This document shows positions 20,910 to 29,261 of a DNA stretch of 33,390 nt, in pieces. The notes beneath the pieces were generated by a model. The model was given only the letters and a program-made list of their open reading frames with translations, searched no databases and had not been told where the DNA came from. The DNA is from a virus: IMG/VR virus record IMGVR_UViG_3300030118_000974, positions 1-33,390 of that record. One strand, written 5' to 3'. Made by a program: the position numbers and the translations under genes. Position 1 is the stretch's first letter. Each line of letters opens with the position of its first letter.

Positions 20910-22233
20910 TAAGATTAGTGAATTGACAGCATTGTCTACCCCAGCTGATGATGATGTATTTGCAATTGTAGATACAGATGCAGGTCAAACTAAAAAAATA
21001 ACAGCAGCTAATGTAAAATCGTATGCAGGTTCAAGCACTGAAGCAGTACAAGATATTGTTGGTGCTATGTTTAGTAGTAATACTGAAACTGATATTACTG
21101 CAACATATGAAGATGCTGATGGTACTATTGATTTAGTTGTTGGTGTATCTGCTGGTAATTTACCTACAGCAATAGATGCTGCAAAAATAGGAGATGGATC
21201 TGTATCTAATGCAGAGTTTCAAAGACTTGATGGTGTATCTAGTGATATACAAACACAGCTTGATGGTAAACAAGCATCACTAACATTTGGTATTGGTAAC
21301 ACAAATGTACCACAATTTACAACTGGAGTTGCTGATGATGACTTCTTAAGAATAGCAGGAACAAGTGTTGAAGGACGTTCTGCATCAGAAGTTCTATCAG
21401 ATATAGGTGGTCAAGCATCTTTAACATTTGGCATAAGCAATACTAATGCAGTCAAAGTAGACAGCAGCTCTGTAGCTGATGACGAGTACGCAAGGTTTAC
21501 AGCTTCAGGTTTGGAAAGCAGAAGTACAGCAGAAGTACTTTCTGATATAGGCGGACAAGCTGCATTAACTTTTGGAATCTCTAATACTAATGCTGTTAAA
21601 GTAGATAGTAGTTCAGTAGCAGATGATGAGTATGCACGATTCACTGCTAATGGTTTAGAGAGTAGAAGCACATCAGAAGTCTTAAGTGATATCGGTGGAC
21701 AGGCTTCATTAACATTCGGTATATCAGATACTAATATTCCTATCTTTACAAGTGGAGTAGCTGACGATGATTTTCTTAGAGTAGCAGGTACATCTATTGA
21801 AGGTAGATCAGCTAGTGAAGTACTTAGTGATATTGGTGGACAAGCATCACTTACTTTTGGTATTAGTAATACAAACGCAGTTAAGGTTGATAGTGCTAGT
21901 GTTGCCGATGATGAATACGCTAGGTTTACTGCAAACGGATTAGAGAGTAGATCAACTGCTGAAGTACTATCAGACATTGGTGGTATTACTGCTAGTTCTA
22001 CAGACACACTAACTAATAAAACTATTGATGCTGATGGCACAGGTAACAGTATTACAAATATTGAAGATGCAAACATTAAAGCATCTGCTGCTATTGATGC
22101 TACTAAAATAGCTGATGGTTCAGTAACAAGTGCAGAGTTCCAATATCTTGGATCTGTTACTTCAGATATTCAAACACAATTAGATGCTAAAGCTACAGCA
22201 GGTCTGGCGGTAGCGATGGCAATCGCATTATAG
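20899..22233 (+). CDS. Fibre-like virion protein with five tandem repeats (444 aa)
   Basis: The N terminus (MADSKISELTALSTPADDDVFAIVDTDAGQTKKIT) is a motif frequent in phage head- or tail-fibre proteins. Residues about 90-125 and 395-430 are matching flanks (AIDAxKIxDGSVxxAEFQxLxxVxSDIQTQLDxK). Between them lie five tandem repeats of 47 or 48 residues (see repeat entry). This is the build of a trimeric fibre, whose repeats set the shaft length. It could be a head fibre since it follows the capsid module. The ribosome-binding site is AAGGAATAAGA. Confidence 0.75.
   Translation: MADSKISELTALSTPADDDVFAIVDTDAGQTKKITAANVKSYAGSSTEAVQDIVGAMFSSNTETDITATYEDADGTIDLVVGVSAGNLPTAIDAAKIGDGSVSNAEFQRLDGVSSDIQTQLDGKQASLTFGIGNTNVPQFTTGVADDDFLRIAGTSVEGRSASEVLSDIGGQASLTFGISNTNAVKVDSSSVADDEYARFTASGLESRSTAEVLSDIGGQAALTFGISNTNAVKVDSSSVADDEYARFTANGLESRSTSEVLSDIGGQASLTFGISDTNIPIFTSGVADDDFLRVAGTSIEGRSASEVLSDIGGQASLTFGISNTNAVKVDSASVADDEYARFTANGLESRSTAEVLSDIGGITASSTDTLTNKTIDADGTGNSITNIEDANIKASAAIDATKIADGSVTSAEFQYLGSVTSDIQTQLDAKATAGLAVAMAIAL
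21271..21984 (+). repeat. Five tandem codon-scrambled repeats inside the fibre gene
   Basis: Units at 21271-21411 (type A, 47 codons), 21412-21555 (B, 48), 21556-21699 (B), 21700-21840 (A), 21841-21984 (B). All end in EVLSDIGG and begin QAxLTFGI. Type B carries AVKVDSxSVADDEYARFTAxGLESRS, type A a shorter ADDDFLRxAGTSxEGRS block. Between units 2 and 3 only 3 residues differ, but 26 of 48 codons are synonymous swaps by my count. Confidence 0.85.
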
Positions 22234-22241
22234 GAGAAAAC

Positions 22242-22568
22242 ATGGCTCAAGATTTCGAATCCAACGGAGCGCAGATAACAAACTCTGCAACCACAATATA
22301 TACATCAAACAGTGATGATGCAGTTGTTGGACTAAGACTTGCTAATATTTTAACAACTACTGTTACAGTAAGTGTTTGGATATCAGAAGGTGGTTCTACA
22401 ACTAGATACCTTGTAAAAGATTTATCTATACCCCCTGCTAGTTCAGTAGAGCTAGTACAAGGTGGAGCTAAATTTGTTTTACAAAGCGGAGATGTTTTAA
22501 AAGGACAAGCTGGTACAGCAAGTAGTATTGATGTATGGGTATCATTAGTCGATACAATTAGTTCATAG
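22242..22568 (+). CDS. Small beta-sandwich-like virion protein (108 aa)
   Basis: AGGAGAAAAC precedes the ATG. The sequence alternates beta-strands (TVTVSVWISEGG, RYLVKDLSIPPASSVELVQ, KFVLQSGDVLKGQA, SIDVWVSLVD) in the manner of a small immunoglobulin-like or jelly-roll domain. The same strand order is found in the gene at 26250-26576, which appears to be a distant paralogue. Fibre accessory or decoration protein by context. Confidence 0.65.
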   Translation: MAQDFESNGAQITNSATTIYTSNSDDAVVGLRLANILTTTVTVSVWISEGGSTTRYLVKDLSIPPASSVELVQGGAKFVLQSGDVLKGQAGTASSIDVWVSLVDTISS

Positions 22569-22576
22569 GAGATAAC

Positions 22577-22756
22577 ATGGCAACAATAACATCAGTAGGT
22601 GGTGTTCAATATATAGGTGATGCACCAGCAGGTGAATCTATACACGAACACGATTCTGAAATAAATAAAGATCAAATAATAACTAGTGCTGTTTTAGCTG
22701 GACCAATTACATTTGCAGCAACTGTTACTGTTACTGGTACACTTGTTGTTGTATGA
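22577..22756 (+). CDS. Small unknown virion-region protein (59 aa)
   Basis: AGGAGATAAC precedes this 59-residue frame, and its TGA overlaps the next ATG. The product has an acidic His-containing centre (EHDSEINKDQ) and a hydrophobic Thr/Val-rich C terminus (FAATVTVTGTLVVV) that is strand-like. Unknown family. Confidence 0.6.
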   Translation: MATITSVGGVQYIGDAPAGESIHEHDSEINKDQIITSAVLAGPITFAATVTVTGTLVVV

Positions 22757-23064
22757 ATAATCCATACGATAAGAATCAACCTATCCATATAGATAGAGGC
22801 ACTCGTAAACTTGTAGTTAAAAATACACAAGATACTACAAATATATTAGAACAAAATAAATGGTCACAAAATAATGTTACACAAAAAGGTGATCTGCAAC
22901 GTATAGCTCAAATACCATTAATAGCTTTGAAAGTTAAAACTAAAGAACGATTTGGACATTCTAATTTTCATAAGTTAAACAAAGAAGAACAAAAAAATAT
23001 TATAAGAGAAATGGTAAATAGTAATGAGTATATGTTTTTTAGAACAGGAGATAAAAGGTTATAA
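22753..23064 (+). CDS. Unknown protein upstream of the head-tail adaptor (103 aa)
   Basis: Basic, Asn/Lys/Gln-rich sequence with a helical C-terminal half (FHKLNKEEQKNIIREMVNSN). Overlaps both neighbours (ATGA; then the A of TAATG). It stands between the fibre module and the adaptor gene, so a minor structural role is likely. No known motif. Confidence 0.6.
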   Translation: MNNPYDKNQPIHIDRGTRKLVVKNTQDTTNILEQNKWSQNNVTQKGDLQRIAQIPLIALKVKTKERFGHSNFHKLNKEEQKNIIREMVNSNEYMFFRTGDKRL

Positions 23065-23711
23065 TGGCACTTGATAGTTATACAAATTTAAAAACTGCAA
23101 TAGCAAACTTTCTTGCTAGAGATGATCTTACTTCAGAGATTGATGACTTCATTGATTTAACTGAAGCAGACTTTAATCGTAGATTAAGAGTAAGAGCTAT
23201 GGAAACAGTAGACTCATCTTTTACTATAGATGCTGCCACTGAAGCATTGCCTACAGGTTTTTTACAAGTAAGAAGTTTTATACTTACAAGCCCTGATCCA
23301 GATTCTGCTTTAGTATTTATGACTCCGTTTCATCAAATAGAATCTTCTGGTAGTGATAGATCAGGACAACCAAAAGCATATTCTATTGAAGGAAGTAATT
23401 TTAGATTTTCCCCTACACCTGATGCAACATATACTGGTAGATTAACTTACTACAAAGCATTTGATTCTATAAGTGGATCTACTGCTACTAATCACATATT
23501 GACTAATCATCCTGATGTATATCTGTATGGTGCATTATACTTTGCGTCTACATTTATTAGAGGTATGGATCAAGGAACTGTAGTACAATTTAAAACACAA
23601 TATGAAGCTGCATTAAAACAAGTTGAAGATGCAGATGCATTAGATAAATATAATGGTTCACCTTTAGTACAAAGGTCAGGAATTAACATTAACAACTACG
23701 ATAATATATAA
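23064..23711 (+). CDS. Head-tail adaptor protein (putative)
   Basis: 215 residues beginning MALDSYTNLKTAIANFLARDDLTSEIDDFIDLTEADFNRRLRV, the typical start of phage adaptor proteins (P22 gp4 / T7 gp11 role), with a helical N-terminal domain and a beta-rich middle followed by a C-terminal helix. It would ring the portal and connect it to the nozzle. The next gene follows on an overlapping TAATG, the usual order. Confidence 0.8.
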   Translation: MALDSYTNLKTAIANFLARDDLTSEIDDFIDLTEADFNRRLRVRAMETVDSSFTIDAATEALPTGFLQVRSFILTSPDPDSALVFMTPFHQIESSGSDRSGQPKAYSIEGSNFRFSPTPDATYTGRLTYYKAFDSISGSTATNHILTNHPDVYLYGALYFASTFIRGMDQGTVVQFKTQYEAALKQVEDADALDKYNGSPLVQRSGININNYDNI

Positions 23712-25168
23712 TGCAAGTACCTTTTGGAGAATGGCTGCCAGACTTGCCAGATCATATGAATCCTGGAGCAACACAGGCTAAGAATGTTTATCCTGCTGTA
23801 AATAGTTACAGACCATGGAAAAGTATAACTACAGCTACAGCTAATGCATTAGATAACAGATGCCAAGGAGCTTCATCATTTACATCTGATGCTGGTAATG
23901 TAACTATATTTGCTGGTGACTCTAGTAAACTATACAGGATACTAGCTAACTCAGTTGTAGATGAAAGTGGTGGTGTTAGTTATAATACTGCTGAAAATGG
24001 TTATTGGGATTTTGTAAAGTTTGGAGAAAGTGTTATAGCTTTTAATGGTGTAGATGCACCTAGAACATGGTCACTAGATACATCAACAGATTTTGCTGCA
24101 CTTGGAGGTTCACCTCCTACATTTAGACATGCAGCAGTTGTAAACAATTTTGTTGTTACTGGATTTCAACCAACAGCACAAAACAAAGTACAATGGTCAG
24201 CAGTTAATGATGCTACATCATGGACAGCAGGAACTAACCAAGCTGATTCAGAAACTTTACCTGAAGGCGGAGTTGTTACTGGTGTAACAGGTGGACAGTT
24301 TGGATTAATATTTCAAGAGAATAGAATTACCAGAATGGACTACAGAGGTGGTAATGTTATATTTTCTTTTAGAAGGATTGAAGATAACATAGGAGCTGTG
24401 CAAGGTAAGACAGTAATTAAAGTTGGAAACCTTGTATACTTTTTATCTGAAGATGGCTTTAGAGTTACAGATGGTAATACATCTAAACCTATTGGTAATG
24501 GTAAAGTAGATCGTTTCTTTAAAGATGATTTACGATTTGCACATAGAGAAAGAGTTAAGGCAGCAGTTGATTATAAAAACAAATTAGTATGCTGGTCATA
24601 TCCATCTACTGCATCAGGAGTTACTGATAAAATTATAGTTTACAATTATGAAACTTCTAGATGGTCTATTGTAGAACTATCACATGAAATGATATTTAAC
24701 TACATATCGCCTGGCTATTCTGTAGATGACTTAGATAATTATCCATCATCAGGTTCAAATAACTTAGATGCAATCAATGTACCACTTGATAGTGATATAT
24801 TTGTTGGAGGACTAAGATCATTTGGCGTGTTTGATACTACACATAAGTTTGGTACATTTGAAGGTACACCATTAGCTTGTGAAATAGGTACAGGTGAAAC
24901 AGAAATATTTCCACAGAATAGATCATTGATTACACATGTAAGACCTATTGTTGATACTACATCAGCTACTGGTTCTATTACATTTAGAAATAGAGTAGGT
25001 GATTCACAATCTACTACATCTCCTGTTGCAACTATGCACTCAACAGGTACAATACCATTTCATAAAAGTGCAAGATATTTTAAATTCAATATGCAAATAG
25101 CAGCAACTACATCTTGGAATGATGCGCAAGGTATAGATGTTGAAGCAATAAAAGAAGGTTATAGATAA
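23711..25168 (+). CDS. Tail nozzle-type protein (putative, beta-propeller-like)
   Basis: The 485-residue protein is beta-rich, starting MQVPFGEWLPDLPDHMNPGATQAKNVYPAVNSYRPW, a common opening of the tail tube/hub class in podoviruses (P22 gp10/T7 gp12 role). Repeated W/G-containing blades (FGESVIAFNG..., NNFVVTGFQPT, GLIFQENRITRMDY) suggest a propeller. It would cap the adaptor and form the short tail. The protein lies directly downstream of the adaptor gene. Confidence 0.75.
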   Translation: MQVPFGEWLPDLPDHMNPGATQAKNVYPAVNSYRPWKSITTATANALDNRCQGASSFTSDAGNVTIFAGDSSKLYRILANSVVDESGGVSYNTAENGYWDFVKFGESVIAFNGVDAPRTWSLDTSTDFAALGGSPPTFRHAAVVNNFVVTGFQPTAQNKVQWSAVNDATSWTAGTNQADSETLPEGGVVTGVTGGQFGLIFQENRITRMDYRGGNVIFSFRRIEDNIGAVQGKTVIKVGNLVYFLSEDGFRVTDGNTSKPIGNGKVDRFFKDDLRFAHRERVKAAVDYKNKLVCWSYPSTASGVTDKIIVYNYETSRWSIVELSHEMIFNYISPGYSVDDLDNYPSSGSNNLDAINVPLDSDIFVGGLRSFGVFDTTHKFGTFEGTPLACEIGTGETEIFPQNRSLITHVRPIVDTTSATGSITFRNRVGDSQSTTSPVATMHSTGTIPFHKSARYFKFNMQIAATTSWNDAQGIDVEAIKEGYR

Positions 25169-25995
25169 TGTCACAATTTGATGATTTAGTAGCAAAGTAT
25201 AGAAACTTAAATTATGGAACCTTGCAAGGTCAAAACCCATCATCAGTAAATAGTTTACTCGATGATTATAATGATAGAAAATTTTTTACTACACATTCAG
25301 ATGGTATGGGTAATATGTTTGTTAGAGATGAATTTGGTCGTTTACAATTTAGTACACCAGAAATGGGATTGTTATCTGATGGTACTGGTTATGCTACTTA
25401 TGATCCTTACTTTGATTATGGTGATCCTGGTTATGCAGCTGCATTCCAACCTAATGAAAATTACTTAGTAGATGCACAAACTGTAAGACCTATGCGAGGT
25501 GGAAATGGGCAAAACAATAGAGATAGAATTGCCGCAATGAGAGAAAGATCTGAAATGGTTGATGCTCTGGATAGGTTTAATATGTTGCCTGGTTATGAAG
25601 AAGCTACCTTACCAGGTCTCTTAGGACTTTTTGAAAGTGTTATAGACAATATGGATCGTGATCAGCAAATAAATAATATCATGAGAGATATAGATGCATC
25701 AAAAGATTTTGGTCAAAACAAATATGGTTTAGATACTTCTTATAAAGGATCAGCTGGTACAGATCCTAGTAAAGGAGCAACGCCTGATACTGGTCCATCT
25801 GGCGATGATTCTGCTCTAGGAAAATCTGGCGGTTCTGGCTATAATAACCCATCTGGCAATCCATTTGGTGGAGCAAGTATTGGTGGTGGTACTTCTGGAG
25901 GAGCTGGTACAGCAGGTGGACACGGAGCTGGTCAAGCTGGAGGAGCTATGGGTGGTGACAATCCTGGCAACACAGGTGGAACATCAAGATTCTAA
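25168..25995 (+). CDS. Unknown virion protein with Gly-rich tail (275 aa)
   Basis: The first 190 residues are polar with Tyr/Asp-rich segments (YATYDPYFDYGDPGYAAAF); the last about 70 residues are a Gly/Ser/Ala low-complexity region (GGASIGGGTSGGAGTAGG), probably disordered or collagen-like. It is coupled to the upstream nozzle gene by overlap. Role unknown; a virion part by context. Confidence 0.65.
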   Translation: MSQFDDLVAKYRNLNYGTLQGQNPSSVNSLLDDYNDRKFFTTHSDGMGNMFVRDEFGRLQFSTPEMGLLSDGTGYATYDPYFDYGDPGYAAAFQPNENYLVDAQTVRPMRGGNGQNNRDRIAAMRERSEMVDALDRFNMLPGYEEATLPGLLGLFESVIDNMDRDQQINNIMRDIDASKDFGQNKYGLDTSYKGSAGTDPSKGATPDTGPSGDDSALGKSGGSGYNNPSGNPFGGASIGGGTSGGAGTAGGHGAGQAGGAMGGDNPGNTGGTSRF

Positions 25996-26141
25996 TGGCT
26001 AGTAAACAAAACTTAGAATATATCTATCAGTATGTTGATAGCCAAGAAGACTTTCAACGAATAGTAGAGGATATAACTAATCAATTAATTACTTATCATA
26101 ATACTGAAAATCAAGAGGTAGCAGCATGGTTTCTTGCGTAA
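25995..26141 (+). CDS. Small unknown protein (48 aa)
   Basis: A 48-residue acidic helical peptide (YIYQYVDSQEDFQRIVEDITNQ). The ATG overlaps the previous TAA, and the end overlaps the Cys-rich gene. Placement in a packed operon supports it. Function unknown. Confidence 0.6.
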   Translation: MASKQNLEYIYQYVDSQEDFQRIVEDITNQLITYHNTENQEVAAWFLA

Positions 26142-26272
26142 ATTGTAATCATCCTTGTCATTGTGATAATGATGAAACTTGTAATAAATGTGATTGTGCA
26201 TATTGTGAACATGATAATGCTTTAGATGAATTTTGGAAAAACTTAAAAGATGGCACACACATACAAAAATAG
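26126..26272 (+). CDS. Cysteine-rich metal-binding-like mini-protein (48 aa)
   Basis: Eight Cys (4, 7, 11, 13, 19, 22, 24, 27) and His 9, 12 and 29 lie in the first 30 residues, with spacing CxxC-x3-CxC-x5-CxxC-xC-xxC. That density fits a two-site zinc or metal knuckle. The C-terminal part is an ordinary helix. It overlaps both the preceding and the following genes. Similar tiny Cys-rich proteins occur in marine phages, from memory; role unknown. Confidence 0.6.
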   Translation: MVSCVNCNHPCHCDNDETCNKCDCAYCEHDNALDEFWKNLKDGTHIQK

Positions 26273-26576
26273 TAAAGTAGATTTAACTACAACAAACGAT
26301 ACAGTCTTATATACTGTACCTGCTAGTACAACTAGTATTGTAAAATCTATATTAGTATCTAATGATGATGCTAGTAATGCTTGTGAAGTTACAGTTACTT
26401 TACTTAATACATCAGATACTGTATTTAGTTTATTTAAACAAAAAGATGTTTCTGCTAAAACAACTATTGAATTATTAACAAATCCATTAGTAATGAACAC
26501 AGATGAAGAACTCAAAGTACAAGCAGAGAATGCTAACGATCTTCATGTTGTAGTAAGTTACTTAGAAATTTCATGA
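26250..26576 (+). CDS. Small beta-sandwich-like virion protein, second copy (108 aa)
   Basis: Same length and strand order as the gene at 22242 (VTVTLLNTSDTVFSLFKQKDVSAKTTIELLTNPLVMNTDEELKVQA then VVVSYLEIS). Probably a distant paralogue or the same domain type. Overlaps the next gene by ATGA. A decoration or tail-fibre accessory function is inferred. Confidence 0.65.
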   Translation: MAHTYKNSKVDLTTTNDTVLYTVPASTTSIVKSILVSNDDASNACEVTVTLLNTSDTVFSLFKQKDVSAKTTIELLTNPLVMNTDEELKVQAENANDLHVVVSYLEIS

Positions 26577-26998
26577 CGGTTCCTGTATTTATACCACAAG
26601 AAAATATTAGAGCTGTATATCCTATAGTTAAAGATTCTATTGAAAAAGCACTTCAATACTCAGGTAATCATTTTAATGGTAATGATATCTTAGAATCATT
26701 GGTTGCTGGAGAAATGCAACTATGGGTATTATGGAATGAAAAGAAAAAACAAAACTACCAAGGATGTGGTGTTACCAAAATACTACAAAGAACTAACACC
26801 AAAGTCCTTAACATATTTATTGTTACTGGGCGTAACCGTAAACAGTGGCAGGATAAAATATCTGTCTTAGAAGATTACGCCAAGCAACAAGGATGTTCTC
26901 ATATTGAAACTTATGCTCGACCTGGTTGGTCTCGCATACTCAAGAAAAAGAACTATAAAACAACACACTATATATTAGAAAAAAAATTGGAGGAATAA
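26573..26998 (+). CDS. GNAT-like acetyltransferase-fold protein (141 aa)
   Basis: Strand-helix pattern of the GNAT fold: VLNIFIVTGRNRKQW, then a helix (ISVLEDYAKQQGC), a strand (HIETYARPGW) and a final LKKKNYKTTHYILEK. The typical R/Q-x-x-G-x-G/A acetyl-CoA loop is poorly preserved (GRNRKQW stands in its place), so activity is uncertain. It is located among virion genes, a place where I recall such proteins in related phages. Confidence 0.65.
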   Translation: MTVPVFIPQENIRAVYPIVKDSIEKALQYSGNHFNGNDILESLVAGEMQLWVLWNEKKKQNYQGCGVTKILQRTNTKVLNIFIVTGRNRKQWQDKISVLEDYAKQQGCSHIETYARPGWSRILKKKNYKTTHYILEKKLEE

Positions 26999-26999
26999 T

Positions 27000-27893
27000 A
27001 TGTCATCTGGAGGGGGAACTACTCAAACATCAGGTGAGGTAAACCCATACGCACCTGCGGAACCTTACTTACAAGATATATTGCAACAAGCAGAAAATAT
27101 CTATTCAAGTGATGTAGGAAAGGAATTCTTTCCTGGATCTACTGTTGTACCATTTGCACCACAAACTGAACAAGCATTAGATTTATCAGGTGCAAGAGCA
27201 TTTGATTTAATGGGACCATCAGCTATGTATGGACAAGCTAGTGATGCGTTTGGAGCAGCAGCAACTGGTCAAATGGGAACTGCATACGATAGATTAACAC
27301 CACAACAAAACTACTTAGATACTGTAAGAGATACTATTGCAAGTGATGTAATGGGTGATGTAGCTACAAGATTTGGTACTATGGGTAGAACAGGTACTAG
27401 TCCTGCAGCTCAACAAGCAGCAGCTAGGGGTATTACTCAAGCCTATGCACCTATCGCTCAGAGTGCAGCAGAAGCTGAAAGAACAAGACAACTAAGATCA
27501 ACTGAAATGGGATTAGACAGAACATTAAAAGGTGCTGCAGGTTTAGCTCCATTACAACAACAAATGGATGCGAGAGTACAAGCAGGTATTGGCCAATTAG
27601 GTACTGTAGGTCAGGCATATGAAGATTTAGCTGCAAGACAATTACAAGATCAAATGGCTCGTTTTAACTTTTCACAACAAATGCCTTATCAAAGATTAGC
27701 TGCTTATTCACAAATGGTTAATCCTATTGCTGGTATGGGATATGCAGGTACACAATACACACCTGAAGCTAGTCCATTAATGTCAGGACTTACAGGAGCT
27801 ATGTTAGGTGGTCAAGCATTCCCTGCAATGGCAGGAGCTACACCTTATGGAGCAATACTAGGTGGTCTTGCTGGATTTTCAGGATTATTATAG
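27000..27893 (+). CDS. Virion internal or ejection-type protein (297 aa)
   Basis: Ala/Gln/Gly-rich, helical protein starting SSGGGTTQTSGEVNPYAPAEPYL; the middle (ARGITQAYAPIAQSAAEAERTRQLRS) is a long helix, and the C terminus is hydrophobic and Gly-rich (AILGGLAGFSGLL). Composition and place (first of a run of large internal genes) suggest an internal virion protein involved in DNA delivery. TTGGAGGAATA precedes the ATG. Confidence 0.65.
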   Translation: MSSGGGTTQTSGEVNPYAPAEPYLQDILQQAENIYSSDVGKEFFPGSTVVPFAPQTEQALDLSGARAFDLMGPSAMYGQASDAFGAAATGQMGTAYDRLTPQQNYLDTVRDTIASDVMGDVATRFGTMGRTGTSPAAQQAAARGITQAYAPIAQSAAEAERTRQLRSTEMGLDRTLKGAAGLAPLQQQMDARVQAGIGQLGTVGQAYEDLAARQLQDQMARFNFSQQMPYQRLAAYSQMVNPIAGMGYAGTQYTPEASPLMSGLTGAMLGGQAFPAMAGATPYGAILGGLAGFSGLL

Positions 27894-27902
27894 GAGATAT
27901 AT

Positions 27903-29261
27903 ATGCCACACTTACCAGGACATAAAAGTCGATTGGGACAAAATGTACAAGAATTACGTAATTATTTAAACCAACCTACATACTTGCCTATTTCTAATGT
28001 AGCAAATCAAATTGACCCAAGATTTCAAAATGCATTAACTACAGACACATATTTAAATCCAAACAGACCTAAAGGTTATATGTCAGATATGGCTTTTGCA
28101 ACAGGATTACTAGGTGAAGGTTTAGATACTGGACTAAATAAATTTATGAAAAATGTAGTTGATCCTACATTTAAATACCTAGCACCTAATGCTTATGATA
28201 TGAGATATCAGAATTTAGATACTACTTTTGACCCAATAGCTCCTGCAGGTACATTTAGTGGTATGCCATTTGAACAAATACCTGATGCTGGATTTGCTAG
28301 TAGTGCAGCAAAAGCAGCATACGATGAACAATTTAGAGCTTCAAAAGATTCTGATTATCAAAATCCATATCAACAGTTATCTAATGGAGCATATGCAACA
28401 GCAGAAGAATTCTTTAATGATCCTTTAATAGCAGGAGGCGATGGTGGAATAATGAGTGCTGTTAGTCCAACTGCTTGGGCAGATGCTATTGCTAATTCTA
28501 AATTAGATATAAAAGGTAGTAATCAATCTACAGTAACTGATATTGTAAAACAAACTAACAATCCAGACTTAACTGAAAAAAGTGATGACTTGGGTAAACA
28601 AACTGATCAAAAAGATAACATTGATCCTACAGATAAAGAACAAAAGAAGGGATGGTTATCTGGATTACAAACTGGCATTAATAATTTTTTAGATAGATTA
28701 GATGAACCAGGTTTTCAAACTGCATTAGCTATGCACATGGAAGCTAAAGGTGGTGGAGATATTACTGATGTTTTATTTGCAGGTGTAAAAACTAGCAACA
28801 AAGCAAAGACTGCTGCGTTTACAGCTCACATGAATGAACTTAAATTACAAGAAATGGAAGTTAATATAGCAAGTAAAACTAAAAAATTAACTACACCTAC
28901 ACAACCAACTGATAGTATGAAAGGTATAGTTAAATCATTATTAGCTAAGTATGATCTAAAAGATAGATTAGAAGGAGCTTCATTAAGTATAGCTTCTAGA
29001 GCTATGGAATACGTTGATGCAGGTATGTCAGAAATAGATGCAGCTAACCAAGCTATGAAAGATGCAGAAGGTGCTTTAACTCCTGATAGATGGTTTGATC
29101 AGTTCATTGGTAAAGGTGGTGGTGAATTTGATATTACTAAAATGGCACCTGCTGGTGGTACTCAAGTCCAATACTTTGCAGATGCTGCAGGTCGAACAGT
29201 AATCTTTGATGGAACTAGTTATAGATATGCAGATGGAACACCTTACACTCCAGGAGAATAA
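27903..29261 (+). CDS. Unknown large virion protein (452 aa)
   Basis: Preceded by AGGAGATATAT. No catalytic motif is evident. The middle part is polar and Asn/Asp/Lys-rich, with a helical stretch at about 300-360 (KAKTAAFTAHMNELKLQEMEV). The end is a beta-like tail (GGTQVQYFADAAGRTVIFDG). Internal virion protein by position between the 297-aa and the giant protein. Confidence 0.6.
   Translation: MPHLPGHKSRLGQNVQELRNYLNQPTYLPISNVANQIDPRFQNALTTDTYLNPNRPKGYMSDMAFATGLLGEGLDTGLNKFMKNVVDPTFKYLAPNAYDMRYQNLDTTFDPIAPAGTFSGMPFEQIPDAGFASSAAKAAYDEQFRASKDSDYQNPYQQLSNGAYATAEEFFNDPLIAGGDGGIMSAVSPTAWADAIANSKLDIKGSNQSTVTDIVKQTNNPDLTEKSDDLGKQTDQKDNIDPTDKEQKKGWLSGLQTGINNFLDRLDEPGFQTALAMHMEAKGGGDITDVLFAGVKTSNKAKTAAFTAHMNELKLQEMEVNIASKTKKLTTPTQPTDSMKGIVKSLLAKYDLKDRLEGASLSIASRAMEYVDAGMSEIDAANQAMKDAEGALTPDRWFDQFIGKGGGEFDITKMAPAGGTQVQYFADAAGRTVIFDGTSYRYADGTPYTPGE

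Noticed and set aside
21411-22076. 221-codon - frame opposite the fibre gene
   Set aside because: A mirror of the repeat sequence; long antisense frames are expected from its codon pattern.
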